Source of the DNA: Fimbriimonadaceae bacterium
GTDB lineage: Bacteria > Armatimonadota > Fimbriimonadia > Fimbriimonadales > Fimbriimonadaceae
Length of the DNA stretch: 64,000 nucleotides
Assembly (NCBI GenBank): GCA_026129685.1
Contig: JAHCHO010000008.1
Location: forward strand, 62,001-126,000
Direction: 5' to 3'
Below, piece by piece: positions 35,646 through 44,328 of the stretch. The notes below the pieces were generated by a model. That model had not been told where the DNA came from, did not search any database, and saw nothing but the letters and a program-made list of their open reading frames with translations. Position 1 is the first letter of the stretch. Each line of letters begins with the position of its first letter. Made by a program: the position numbers and the translations under genes.

Positions 35646-35999
35646 ATGTCGAAAGCAGCCATTCTCGAATCGGTCGTGAAGGACCAGATCAAGACCGATC
35701 TCCCCGCCTTCCGGCCCGGTGACACCGTGCGCGTCAGCGTGAAGGTCCGCGAGGGGGGCAAGGAGCGCATCCAGGTCTTCGAAGGCACGATCATCGCGAT
35801 CCGCAACGGCGGCATCTCCGAGTCGATCATGGTTCGAAAGATCAGCAGCGGGGTCGGCGTCGAGCGGACCTTCCCGATCCACTCGCCGAACGTGGCCAAG
35901 TTCGAGGTCATCCGCCACGCCAAAGTCCGGCGGGCCAAGCTCTACTACCTTCGCGACAAAATCGGCAAGAAGGCGCGCCTGAAGGAGCTCCGGGGCTAA
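35646..35999 (+). CDS. rplS: 50S ribosomal protein L19
   Basis: A 117-aa large-subunit protein at the 30S-50S interface. It shows the typical [51 protein letters not shown] and [20 protein letters not shown]. The ATG at 35646 is preceded by GAAGG at about 10 nt; an open frame from 35622 lacks resemblance. Gene order trmD-rplS-lepB is common in bacteria. The 70-bp gap after trmD may hold an extra promoter or leader structure. Confidence 0.97.
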   Translation: MSKAAILESVVKDQIKTDLPAFRPGDTVRVSVKVREGGKERIQVFEGTIIAIRNGGISESIMVRKISSGVGVERTFPIHSPNVAKFEVIRHAKVRRAKLYYLRDKIGKKARLKELRG

Positions 36000-36011
36000 C
36001 CCGATCCGGTC

Positions 36012-36911
36012 GTGCTCGAGTTCCTTGCTCAGACCGGACAGAACGGGGCGGCGGTCGATTTGGTCGATCGGCTGGCGCGCACTCCCCTGAGCCAGATCGT
36101 CATCCTGGTGGCCGTTTGCACGCTCGTGCGGGCGGCGGTCTTCCCGGTTCTGAAGAACACCGCCGCCCACAAGCGGGTCGGCCTGTACAAACTGGCGCGG
36201 TTCGGCAATGAACTGGCCGACGCCATCGTCTACGCGGGCGTCTTCGTTTTTCTGCTGATCCGGCCGTTCGGCATCCAGACCTTCAAGATTCCGTCCGGCT
36301 CGATGCTCGATACGCTGCAACTTCAGGACTACATCATCGCCAACAAGGCGATCTACCGCTACACCGACCCCGTGCGCGGCGACATCGTTGTGTTCAAACC
36401 GCCGGAAAGGGCCCTGTACGAGAACCAGAAGGGGCAGGACATCGACTTCATCAAGCGTTGCATCGGGTTGCCCGGCGACGTGATCGAGGTGAGGAACGAC
36501 GTGCTCTACCGCAACGGTCAGCCGGTGGCGGAGCCATACGTGGTCTACAAGGAGACGTTCGAGGCCAACTCGGTGTCCCACAAGGACCCTTCCGGCCTCG
36601 CCTATCGCGCTTCGCGCAACTTCAAGTTGGTCAAGCGTGGCGACGACTTCGTGCCCGTCCAGTGGATCGGCCGATCGGTCAACGAAGACGGGATGATCGC
36701 CCCCGAATACGTGGCGAAGTCCCAGGCGGAGAAGGACGAACTGATGGCGCTTCCCGCCGCCCCGGTTCCCGCCGGTCACTATCTGTTCATGGGTGACAAC
36801 CGCGACTGGTCCTCGGACGGACGGTACTGGGGCTTGGCTCGACGCGAGGACGTGATCGGGCGCTCCGAGGCCGTTTGGTGGCCCATCGCTCGCTGGCGCG
36901 GTACGCGCTGA
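36012..36911 (+). CDS. lepB: Signal peptidase I
   Basis: A 299-aa inner-membrane serine protease that removes signal peptides from exported proteins. Two membrane segments are likely (about 27-46 and 71-86). Catalytic Ser97 is in IPSGSMLDTL and catalytic Lys148 in FIKRCIGLPGD, and the closing box GHYLFMGDNRDWSSDGRYWG is present. An insertion of about 60 residues separates the conserved boxes, containing SHKDPSGLAYRASRNFKLV. The GTG start lies 12 bp after rplS. It ends 1 bp from the stop of the convergent prepilin gene. Confidence 0.96.
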   Translation: MLEFLAQTGQNGAAVDLVDRLARTPLSQIVILVAVCTLVRAAVFPVLKNTAAHKRVGLYKLARFGNELADAIVYAGVFVFLLIRPFGIQTFKIPSGSMLDTLQLQDYIIANKAIYRYTDPVRGDIVVFKPPERALYENQKGQDIDFIKRCIGLPGDVIEVRNDVLYRNGQPVAEPYVVYKETFEANSVSHKDPSGLAYRASRNFKLVKRGDDFVPVQWIGRSVNEDGMIAPEYVAKSQAEKDELMALPAAPVPAGHYLFMGDNRDWSSDGRYWGLARREDVIGRSEAVWWPIARWRGTR

Positions 36912-36912
36912 G

Positions 36913-37616
36913 TCATTGTCGCGGGTCGAAGGCGCCTTGGTAGACGCCTCGGCTCGAATCTTGCCACCACAGCCGCTCCCACCGTCCGAAGCGGGCGTGA
37001 CCGTCCAGGTACGTGGTGTTCGATCCTTCGCCGTGCCGAGTCACGTTCACGTTCTTGGGTCGTTGCGCGACGGAGTCCCAGGTCATGCCCGTCATTGTGG
37101 GGTCGTCGATCTCGGGAGGATTCCCCCAGAAGCGGGGGTTGAAGTGGTCCATCACCTGGTCGTCCCCCGATTCGGCCAGGTAAATCACGCTCGCCGGACT
37201 CCCGACCGCCCCCAGGTTGTTGAACGGACTCGGGACCAGGGGGGGGCGCCGGTCATCATCCAGTAGTTCAGGAAGTAACTGGAAAGGCGGGTGACCGGCA
37301 TCCCGCCCGGTACGGGCCGGTCCCAGTTGGTCGAACGGTCTTCCGGGCATCGGAACAGGGCACGACCCTTGACGTACGGCTGGCACTGGTGCGTCCACGA
37401 GAGGTCTCGTCGCGGAAAGCTGCCGAAGGGGAGGTGGTCGTCGTTGTCGGCCGCGTACATCAGAAAGGCGATCCCGATCTGCCGACCGTTGAGCAGACAG
37501 GCCGTCTTCTTGGCGGCGCCCTTCACTTGGGCCAAGACGGGGAAAAGGATCGCGGCGAGGATCGCGACGATTGCGACCACGACGAGGAGTTCGATCAGCG
37601 TAAAGGCGCGGCGCAT
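36913..37616 (-). pseudogene. Frameshifted prepilin-type (H-X9-DG/DUF1559-like) protein gene
   Basis: Read from 37616, the N-terminus MRRAFTLIELLVVVAIVAIL is a classic prepilin signal with Glu5, followed by QIGIAFLMYAADNDDHLP and YFLNYWMMTGAPP. The frame then runs into a run of eight G (C on the coding strand, 37239-37246) and leaves the family; the original reading ends at 37185. Continuing in the shifted frame gives LVPSPFNNLGAVGSPASVIY and the typical C-terminal NTTYLDGHARFGRW, ending at 36913. One extra base in the run, or two fewer, would restore about 235 residues. It is either a sequencing or assembly slip, a slippery phase-variable tract, or a true pseudogene. These proteins are common as multiple copies in Armatimonadota and Planctomycetota. 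Confidence 0.8.
37239..37246. repeat. Homopolymer of eight G in the prepilin gene
   Basis: An uninterrupted G8 tract lies at the exact point where the prepilin protein leaves its frame. Such tracts are prone both to polymerase slippage and to sequencing error. Confidence 0.85.
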
Positions 37617-38062
37617 GGGGTGTTCTGTTCAAGGGTGGCGAGGCGGTCCAAGGGGGCGTCCCAAACGGCTTGGGTCGCGCCCTGCTCGCCGAATTCGGCC
37701 ATCCAACTCCGGAACAGCGGCCGAAGGTCATCGTGGAGGTGGAAACGGACGGAGGCGTGCGTCTCGCTGTTCTCGATCCGAACCGTAGCGGGCGACCCTT
37801 CGTGGACGAGAAGGTTGCGCTTTCCGGTGGTCGCGCCCGTCCCCCACTGAAGGCCGTCCAGGAGACACGAGACGGGTACCCCAAGGTGACAGGTCGCTTC
37901 GACGATCACATCGAAGTGCCCCTGTGCCTCGACCCGCCGAAGGCCCTCTTGCCCAAGGCGAATGCCGAGGGCGAGCCAAGGTCCGAGGTGGCCGTGAAAG
38001 CGTCGAGGACCCTCCCACTGAACGGGTTCGGGAACGAGCGGTGCCTGGTAGCGCGTTTCCAT
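37595..38062 (-). CDS. FmdE-domain protein (formylmethanofuran dehydrogenase subunit E-like)
   Basis: A 155-aa soluble protein of the FmdE family. The landmark HGHLGPWLALGIRLGQEGLR (23-42) is followed by conserved cysteines C58 and C66 in CHLGVPVSCLLDGLQWGTGA and TTGKRNLLV. In methanogens FmdE accompanies tungsten/molybdenum formylmethanofuran dehydrogenase; bacterial stand-alone members have no settled role and may bind metal or act in cofactor handling. No other methanofuran genes are seen here. The last 22 nt overlap the start of the prepilin gene. The C-terminal 40 residues are not FmdE-like. Confidence 0.8.
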   Translation of the reverse strand: METRYQAPLVPEPVQWEGPRRFHGHLGPWLALGIRLGQEGLRRVEAQGHFDVIVEATCHLGVPVSCLLDGLQWGTGATTGKRNLLVHEGSPATVRIENSETHASVRFHLHDDLRPLFRSWMAEFGEQGATQAVWDAPLDRLATLEQNTPCAAPLR

Positions 38063-38146
38063 CGCGAGCCTCGACCGCCGAAACCCGACGATCCTGGGAT
38101 CGTCTTACCGGGAACCGACTCCCGGCTCGGGGTGCCTTGGACCCAT

Positions 38147-39319
38147 CTATCGGTACAAGAGGTACTTCCGCCTCACCGACTCGAACCGGCGGAGCGCCGG
38201 TTTCCAGACCGCCGCCGCCGCCTCGTAGCCCTGTTCGACGACCCGTCGGGCGGCCTCCGCGTTGTGCATCAGGTTGACCAGGGCTTTGGCGTCCCACTTC
38301 GGGAACAAGCGCGCCATCTCGTGGGCCAGCTCGGCGCCCATGCGAACCGGCTCGAGCCGACGGCGATCGGTCACGATGATCCCGACCCCGCCGCAAACCT
38401 CATCCTTGTGCTTGCTGGCGTTGGGGGTCATGGCCCGCGCGTAGAAGCGAACTCCTGCGAGGCCCTTCGCGTTCATCGCGTCGGCGAGCGCACGCCCATC
38501 CATCCACGGAGCCCCGATCCACTCGAAGGGCGTGTCGGTGCCTCGTCCTACCGAGACGTTCGTCGCTTCGAGCAGGCACACGCCCGGATACAGAAGCGCC
38601 TGAACGGGGGAGCGCATGTTCGGCGATGGGTTCACCCATGTCTGGCCCAGTTCGTCGAACCATTGGCTCCGGTTCCAGCCTTCCACGTTCACGACCTGAA
38701 GGTCGCAACCGATCTTGCGCTCGACGTTGAACAGCCGGGCGAGCTCACCGACCGTCATGCCGTGCCGGACGGGAAGCTCGTGGTATGCGGTCAGGCCAAG
38801 GCGGTCCGGGTCCGCGATCGGCCCCTCCGGATCGAGGCCGGTGATCGGGTTGGGGCGATCCAGAACGACCATGCGAACCTTGTTCTTCGCGGCCTCTTCC
38901 ATCGCGTAGCCCATCGTGCCGATGTAGGTGTAGAAGCGGGCGCCGACGTCCTGGATATCGAAAACGAGGGTGTCGATTCCCCGGAGTTGCTCGGGAGTGG
39001 GCCGATATCGGTATGCTTTGGCTCCAGGGTTGTACAAAGAGTAGACCGGGAGTCCGGTCTTCTCGTCCTTGCCATCGGAGATTCGCTCGTCCTTTTCGCC
39101 GCGAATGCCGTGCTCGGGGGCGAAAAAGGCCACGAGGCGAACACCCGGAGCGTTCGCGAGAACGTCCGCCGTCGACCGGCCATCGAGCGTCCGGCCCGTG
39201 TGGTTGGTGATCAGTCCGACCGACCTCCCTTTGAGGAGCGCGAACCCGTCGCGTTCCAACACGTCGATGCCGTTCAGGACGGGGGCGGCGACCACGGTGG
39301 CGACCATCAAAGGGAGCAT
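38147..39319 (-). CDS. namZ: Exo-beta-N-acetylmuramidase NamZ-like (DUF1343)
   Basis: A 390-aa protein with a short hydrophobic start (MLPLMVATVVAAPV), possibly a signal peptide. DUF1343 motifs are clear: GRSVGLITNHTGRT, FFAPEHGIRGEKDE, DTLVFDIQDVGARFYTYIGT, VVLDRPNPITG, PSPNMRSPVQALLYPGVCLL and SVGRGTDTPFEWIGAPW. NamZ removes terminal MurNAc from peptidoglycan fragments in cell-wall recycling. The full family length is present. It is divergent from the SxxK hydrolase at 39372 (52-bp gap), and the FmdE gene lies 84 bp downstream. Family firm; substrate inferred from characterised members. Confidence 0.9.
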   Translation of the reverse strand: MLPLMVATVVAAPVLNGIDVLERDGFALLKGRSVGLITNHTGRTLDGRSTADVLANAPGVRLVAFFAPEHGIRGEKDERISDGKDEKTGLPVYSLYNPGAKAYRYRPTPEQLRGIDTLVFDIQDVGARFYTYIGTMGYAMEEAAKNKVRMVVLDRPNPITGLDPEGPIADPDRLGLTAYHELPVRHGMTVGELARLFNVERKIGCDLQVVNVEGWNRSQWFDELGQTWVNPSPNMRSPVQALLYPGVCLLEATNVSVGRGTDTPFEWIGAPWMDGRALADAMNAKGLAGVRFYARAMTPNASKHKDEVCGGVGIIVTDRRRLEPVRMGAELAHEMARLFPKWDAKALVNLMHNAEAARRVVEQGYEAAAAVWKPALRRFESVRRKYLLYR

Positions 39320-39371
39320 AGCCCGATTCTGTCACGGATTCGGCCGGTCCGCGCTTCGGCTAAACTCGGCT

Positions 39372-40307
39372 ATGGTCGCAGGCATCCTGATCCCGGTCCT
39401 TGCGCTTGGCGCCATGAACGGCAACCCCTCCCCGTCGAATCCGCTCGTGAGGAGCGGTGAACTCACCAAACTCTGCACCGACGTCGCCGCCGAGGCCGCC
39501 GCCCGGTTCGGCAAGGACGGACTGCGTCCGGACCTGTTCTCGTTCACCTTGGTGGAGCTGGATCGAGGCAAATCCCAACAAGCGACCGGCGACTATCGCG
39601 GCAATGACCCCTACTACCCGGCGAGCGTCGTGAAGCTGTTCTATCTCGCGTACGCGCACAAGGTCATGCAGGACGGGAAGCTCAAGTCGACCCCTGAGTT
39701 CGAGCGTGCGATCCACGACATGATCACCGAGTCGAGCAACGACGCCACCCACGCGGTCCTCGACTACACCACCTTCACCACCGGTGGCCCCGAGTTGCCG
39801 CCGAAGGAGTTCGAAGCGTGGAAGAGCAAGCGCAACGCCGTCAACCGATGGTACGCGGGCATGGGCTACGAGAAGGTGAACGCCTGCCAGAAGACCTGGT
39901 GCGAAGGACCCTACGGCCGCGAGGCCGCCTTCGTCGGCAAGAGCTTTGAGAACCGCAACAGCCTTACGTCCGACAACACGGCCCGGGTGATGACGGAGAT
40001 CGCCCTCGGACGGATCGTCACCCCCGAGCGATGCCGAACGATGCTCGATACTCTGAAGCGCAAGACCCCCGCCGACGACAAGGAAGCCGACTTCCAGGCA
40101 CGCGCATTCATCGGTAAGTCCATCCCTTCCGGATCAGAGTTGTACTCAAAAGCCGGATACACGAGCACGTCGCGGCACGACGTCGCCTATGTGAAGTTGC
40201 CCAACGGGAAAGAGGTCGTCATCGCCGTCTACACGCACAACAACGCCGACAAGCCGGACGTGATCCCCTTCATCGCGGAGAGGCTACTGGCCCGGTATCT
40301 CAAGTAG
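39372..40307 (+). CDS. Serine hydrolase, class A beta-lactamase-like
   Basis: A 311-aa protein of the beta-lactamase2 family. A short hydrophobic start (MVAGILIPVLALGAM) suggests export. The catalytic motif is S85-V-V-K88 in YYPASVVKLFYLAYAH; ITESSNDATHAVLDY holds the SxN-like motif, and SKAGYTSTSRHDVAYV is near the position of the KTG-like motif. It lacks the EXXLN signature of true class A beta-lactamases, so a peptidase or another acyl-transfer role is as likely as antibiotic resistance. It is divergent from the NamZ gene and convergent with GH127 (8-bp gap). Confidence 0.85.
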   Translation: MVAGILIPVLALGAMNGNPSPSNPLVRSGELTKLCTDVAAEAAARFGKDGLRPDLFSFTLVELDRGKSQQATGDYRGNDPYYPASVVKLFYLAYAHKVMQDGKLKSTPEFERAIHDMITESSNDATHAVLDYTTFTTGGPELPPKEFEAWKSKRNAVNRWYAGMGYEKVNACQKTWCEGPYGREAAFVGKSFENRNSLTSDNTARVMTEIALGRIVTPERCRTMLDTLKRKTPADDKEADFQARAFIGKSIPSGSELYSKAGYTSTSRHDVAYVKLPNGKEVVIAVYTHNNADKPDVIPFIAERLLARYLK

Positions 40308-40315
40308 GTCGGCGT

Positions 40316-42694
40316 TCAATCGTCGTCGAGCAGGACCTTCCACTCGTGGACGCCCGTCGCCCACCCCTCCCGCTGTCGGATGACGAGGCGCAGCCCGGTC
40401 GTCGAAACCGTCGGGAAGGTGACTTCGCACCACTTGTTCAACTCGATCGGATAGACGGATATCGGTAGGTCCGACCATTCGTCGCCCTGCTTGGTTTGTA
40501 GTTTCCACGTCGCAGGCAGCCGGCATTCGCCCCGGCCGGTATCGTCGAACCAATACACCCGGACTCCGCGCACCGGCTTGGACGTCGGCCACTGGTACGC
40601 GATCCACTCCTCGCCCCCCTTGTGCGGCCAGAAATGGCAAAGCGCGGCCGGCTGGTCCCCGCTGCTCCCGGGTTCGATGCCGTCGTTCACGCCTCGGGGG
40701 TTGGCGTTCCCGCTGCGAAAGCTCAGGCTGACCGAAGCGGAGCCTTCTGGACCGAGAACCCGCGCAGGCGGCGGCGAATCGGGCAACCAGACGGCCATTG
40801 GCCCCGGCTTGCGATTGTCCCAAAACCCGTAGGGCACGAGCTTGGCGGTCACCTTCTCGGCCATCGGAATCGGTTGGTAGAGGGTGCGCGCCCAGTCCGG
40901 AGCGGCCACCTTCGTCGCGTCGGCCTCGATCACCACCACGCCGCCGAGGACGTCCTTCCGAAACGCGGCCTTCATGGAGGCGCCTCGCGGCACCACGATC
41001 TCCTCCACCGGCACCGAGTTGTCCGTCTGCTCCGCGCAATAGACCAGGGGCCCACGCTCTATCGCGGTGCGCCCGAGGTTCTCTTTGACGAACGGGTGCG
41101 CTTGGGTCTGGACGATCGGCATCGGCAGGTCGAGCACGACGACGTCTCCCGCCGACCATCCCCGTTCGAGAACCAGGTATCCGCGCTCCCGGCGGGGGTT
41201 GGCGATCGTCTTGCCGTTCAATCGTAGAGTTGGACCGGCGCACCAGCCCGGAACGCGAAGGCGAAGGGCGAAGCGACCGGCGTCGCGCAGCGTCAGCGCG
41301 ACCTTTCCGTCCCAAGGATAGTTGGTCGCGACGTCCATGCGCACCGGGCGGCCGCCGAGCGACGCCTTCACCGAGCCGCCGACATAGAGGTTCACGTAGA
41401 GCGAACCCCGGGAGGTTGCGTACGCATAGCCTCCGATGGAGGCGATGGTGCGCAGAACATTGGGCGGGCAACAGGCGCAGCCGAACCACTCCTGTCGATG
41501 ATGGTTCCCCTGGCTGGCGAGGGGGTTGACGTAGAAGAAGCTCTTGCCGTCGAGGGCGACCCCGCTGAGCACGCCGTTGTAGAGGGCCTTTTCGACCGCG
41601 TCCATGTAGCGCGCGTCCCCGTGGAGAAGGGCCATGCGATGGCCCCAGAGCGCCATCGCGATCGAGGCGCACGTCTCCTGGTACGCGCTCAGGTTGGGTA
41701 GATCGTAGTCCACCGTGAAGCCCTCGTTCGAGCCGCTCGGCCCGATGCCTCCCGTCACAAAGATGCGCCGTTCGGTCGCGCTTCGCCAAACGCGATCGAG
41801 CATCCTGATCAGACCTGAATCCTCGGTTTCGCGCGCGATGTCGGCGGTTCCCGCCAACAGGTAGGCGGCGCGAACCGCGTGCCCTTTGATGTCGCGATGG
41901 TCGCGAATCGGCACGTCGTCCAGCCAATAAGTGCCATCGTACGCCTCGCGGGGCGTCCGGTGCTCCTCGGCGAAGAAGCCGGACCCACGATTCTCGACCA
42001 TCCGGCGACTCAGGGCGAACCAGCGATCGTCTCCGGTCGCCTTCCAGAGCTTGACGAGAGCCAACTCGATTTCCGGGTGCCCGCAATAGGCGACCGAACC
42101 ACTCGGCCCATACCGCTTGTCGATCAGGGTGGCGAGTTTGAGGGCGATCTCGAGGAGGTTCCGCTTGCCGGTCGCCCGGTAGTGTGCGACCGCCGCTTCG
42201 AACAGGTGGCCCGCGCAGTACAGCTCGTGGTTGTCGCGCAGGTTGGTCCACTTTTGGTCGGGCCGGGTCACCTGGTACCAGGTGTCCAGATAGCCGTCGG
42301 GCTGTTGGGCGGCGGCGATCATGGCGATGATCTCGTCCACCCGCTTGGCCAGCGCCGGGTTGGGATGGGTCGCCAACGTATAGGAAATACCCTCCAGGGA
42401 CTTATACAGATCGGAGTCGGTGAACAGCAGACCCTGATAGCCCTCGCGCTTGCCCTCCGCCGCGAGCCGCATCACCAGGAAGTTGCCCGCCTTCTCGAGC
42501 ATGCGAAGGGTGTGCTCGACGGTGGCTTTCCGGTTGGTCTCTTGGCGGGGCGACCAAAACCGATCGCGAATCGCGACCTGGGTGAAAGGCACCGGGTCGA
42601 GCTTGGCGAAATTCGCTTGGTTCGGCAACATGGCAAGAGCGAGGAGCGCGGTGACGCCGATCATCGGTGCCACTATCCTTCGCGTCCCCGCCAT
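40316..42694 (-). CDS. Glycoside hydrolase family 127-like (DUF1680) protein
   Basis: A 792-aa protein with a signal-like start (about 9-27, ending MLPNQANF). The body is an (alpha/alpha)6 barrel with the GH127 zinc-thiolate active site: the acid/base Glu of SNEGF, 16 residues before the E-T-C of YQETCASIA (zinc ligands E and C), and the C-A-C-C of WFGCACCPPN, near residue 405, with the nucleophilic Cys. The family includes bacterial beta-L-arabinofuranosidase HypBA1, so release of arabinofuranose from plant glycans is likely. The C-terminal part holds a beta-sandwich with WPHKGGEEWIAYQWPTSKPV, extra to the core. Divergent from Mrp over 51 bp. Confidence 0.92.
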   Translation of the reverse strand: MAGTRRIVAPMIGVTALLALAMLPNQANFAKLDPVPFTQVAIRDRFWSPRQETNRKATVEHTLRMLEKAGNFLVMRLAAEGKREGYQGLLFTDSDLYKSLEGISYTLATHPNPALAKRVDEIIAMIAAAQQPDGYLDTWYQVTRPDQKWTNLRDNHELYCAGHLFEAAVAHYRATGKRNLLEIALKLATLIDKRYGPSGSVAYCGHPEIELALVKLWKATGDDRWFALSRRMVENRGSGFFAEEHRTPREAYDGTYWLDDVPIRDHRDIKGHAVRAAYLLAGTADIARETEDSGLIRMLDRVWRSATERRIFVTGGIGPSGSNEGFTVDYDLPNLSAYQETCASIAMALWGHRMALLHGDARYMDAVEKALYNGVLSGVALDGKSFFYVNPLASQGNHHRQEWFGCACCPPNVLRTIASIGGYAYATSRGSLYVNLYVGGSVKASLGGRPVRMDVATNYPWDGKVALTLRDAGRFALRLRVPGWCAGPTLRLNGKTIANPRRERGYLVLERGWSAGDVVVLDLPMPIVQTQAHPFVKENLGRTAIERGPLVYCAEQTDNSVPVEEIVVPRGASMKAAFRKDVLGGVVVIEADATKVAAPDWARTLYQPIPMAEKVTAKLVPYGFWDNRKPGPMAVWLPDSPPPARVLGPEGSASVSLSFRSGNANPRGVNDGIEPGSSGDQPAALCHFWPHKGGEEWIAYQWPTSKPVRGVRVYWFDDTGRGECRLPATWKLQTKQGDEWSDLPISVYPIELNKWCEVTFPTVSTTGLRLVIRQREGWATGVHEWKVLLDDD

Positions 42695-42745
42695 GGGCTC
42701 CTGCCTGGCGGTTGGTCGGCGGGACCGGTATCATCGAAACGCCCC

Positions 42746-43798
42746 ATGGTCGTCACCGAAGCCGCCGTTCTCGATGCCCTGCGCGCCGTCAAGGACCCCG
42801 ATCTCCACCGCGACATCGTGACGCTGGGGTTCGTCAAGGAACTTGACATCGACCACGGGAGTGTCGCCTTCACGATTGAACTGACCACCCCCGCTTGCCC
42901 GGTCAAGGACCAACTCCGCGATCAGGCCGACACCGCCGTCCGAGCGGTTCGCGGGGTGACCGACGTGCGCATCGAGATGACCGCCCAGGTGCGTCCGCGC
43001 ACGCCATCGCCCGAGGAGCTGTTGCCGAACGTGAAGCACGTGATCGCGATCGCCTCGGGGAAGGGCGGCGTCGGCAAAAGCACCGTGAGCTGCAACCTCG
43101 CGATCGCTCTGGGCGAGAAGGGCGCGAAGGTCGGCCTCATGGACGCCGACGTCTACGGCCCCAGCATCCCCCTCATGATGGGCGCGGTGGGCGAACGTCC
43201 GATGACTCGCAACGAGAGAATCGTCCCGATCGCCCGATACGGCATCCAGATGATGTCGCTCGGTTTCCTCCTCGAAGAGGGTCAGGCCGTCCTGTGGCGA
43301 GGTCCGATGGTCGCCGGCACCGTCAAGCAGTTGCTGACCGATGTCGACTGGGGCGATCTCGATTACCTCTTGGTCGACCTACCGCCCGGCACCGGCGACG
43401 CCCCCATGTCGCTCGCCCAACTCGCCCCCTTGACAGGGGTGGTGATCGTCACAACCCCCCACCATGTCGCCGCAAACATTGCGGGCAAGTCGGTCCAACT
43501 CTTTCGGCGGCTCAACTCCCCGATCCTGGGCGTGATCGAGAACATGTCGTTGTTCGTATGCCCGAACTGCAACGAAACGACCCGAATCTTTCACGGAGCG
43601 AGCGGCGAGGACATGGCCAAGGAATTCAAGGTTCCCTTCCTGGGCGCGATCCCCCTCGACCCGGCGATCAGCGAAGCATCGGACGAGGGTGTGCCGTCCC
43701 TGGTCGCCCATCCGTTGCGTCCGCAGGCGGAGGCCTTCCGCCATATCGCGGGCGAGCTGGCTCGCCAAGCGAGTATCCGGGCTCACGCGCGCAAATAG
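42746..43798 (+). CDS. mrp: Mrp/ApbC iron-sulfur cluster carrier with DUF59 domain
   Basis: A 350-aa cytoplasmic P-loop NTPase that carries and transfers Fe-S clusters. The N-terminal DUF59/MIP18 domain (about 1-85) has ALRAVKDPDLHRDIVTLGFV and TTPACPVKD. The Mrp domain starts VIAIASGKGGVGKSTVSCNL with the deviant Walker A Lys111, followed by MDADVYGPSIPLMMG and DYLLVDLPPGTGDAPMSLAQ. The cluster-binding cysteines are in VCPNCNE (CxxC). All elements are intact. The gene is divergent from GH127 and followed by the split nucleotide-sensor gene after 65 bp. Confidence 0.95.
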   Translation: MVVTEAAVLDALRAVKDPDLHRDIVTLGFVKELDIDHGSVAFTIELTTPACPVKDQLRDQADTAVRAVRGVTDVRIEMTAQVRPRTPSPEELLPNVKHVIAIASGKGGVGKSTVSCNLAIALGEKGAKVGLMDADVYGPSIPLMMGAVGERPMTRNERIVPIARYGIQMMSLGFLLEEGQAVLWRGPMVAGTVKQLLTDVDWGDLDYLLVDLPPGTGDAPMSLAQLAPLTGVVIVTTPHHVAANIAGKSVQLFRRLNSPILGVIENMSLFVCPNCNETTRIFHGASGEDMAKEFKVPFLGAIPLDPAISEASDEGVPSLVAHPLRPQAEAFRHIAGELARQASIRAHARK

Positions 43799-43863
43799 CC
43801 GTACCGGAGGGCCAAGGGACGCGCTAAGCTGAGCATGCCCCGCTGTGATGCGGGGGAGGGACG

Positions 43864-44298
43864 ATGGCAAAACCGCGCGTGTACTTGGCGGGTCCGATCT
43901 CGGGATGCAACGACGATCAGCGAACTCAGTGGCGGAAGGAGATTCGCCGGGGGTTCGGAGAGGAGTTCGATTTCGTGGATCCCACCGACAACCTCGTCGG
44001 GCACGACCGCTCCGACTACGAGGTGGTCGCCGCCGACATTGTGGCGATTCGGGAGTGCGACGCGGTGCTGGCGAACATGTGGCGCGAGTCCATCGGCACC
44101 GCCTTCGGAATCCTGCACGCGCACTCGGCGGGCCGGGTCGTGGTCGTCAGCGACCCCAACTTCATCAACAACCGGATGATCTCGTTCTACGCCGACGCGG
44201 TCGAACGCACCCTCCCTTCCGCTCTGAACGCGATCCGCAAGCACCTCCTTGCGCAAAACCGCATCCTCGGGATCGAGAAGCGCGACGGGACGACGTAG
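43864..44298 (+). CDS. Nucleoside 2-deoxyribosyltransferase-like domain, N-terminal part of a TAG-interrupted gene
   Basis: A 144-aa product with the deoxyribosyltransferase-like opening KPRVYLAGPISGCNDD (2-17), a DYEVVAADIVAIRECDAVLA core and IGTAFGILHAHSAGRVVVVS. The family's catalytic Glu in GTxxE is Gly here (G-T-A-F-G), so it may bind rather than cleave nucleotides. The C-terminus QNRILGIEKRDGTT is not part of this fold: it is the first strand of an ATP-cone whose remainder, PFAREKLASAVRKAC, follows the TAG stop in the same frame. GGAGG precedes the ATG. Domain call moderately sure; the interruption is directly visible. Confidence 0.75.
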   Translation: MAKPRVYLAGPISGCNDDQRTQWRKEIRRGFGEEFDFVDPTDNLVGHDRSDYEVVAADIVAIRECDAVLANMWRESIGTAFGILHAHSAGRVVVVSDPNFINNRMISFYADAVERTLPSALNAIRKHLLAQNRILGIEKRDGTT

Positions 44299-44328
44299 CC
44301 TTTCGCCCGGGAGAAACTCGCTTCCGCC

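Noticed and set aside
43838-43855. CCCCGC/GCGGGG hairpin before the split gene
   Set aside because: Only 6 bp, no T-run, and directly before the ribosome site; too weak to call a terminator or regulator.
44296-44298. Pyrrolysine or suppressor recoding at TAG
   Set aside because: Not expected in this lineage and no supporting genes are in the window; kept only as an outside possibility.
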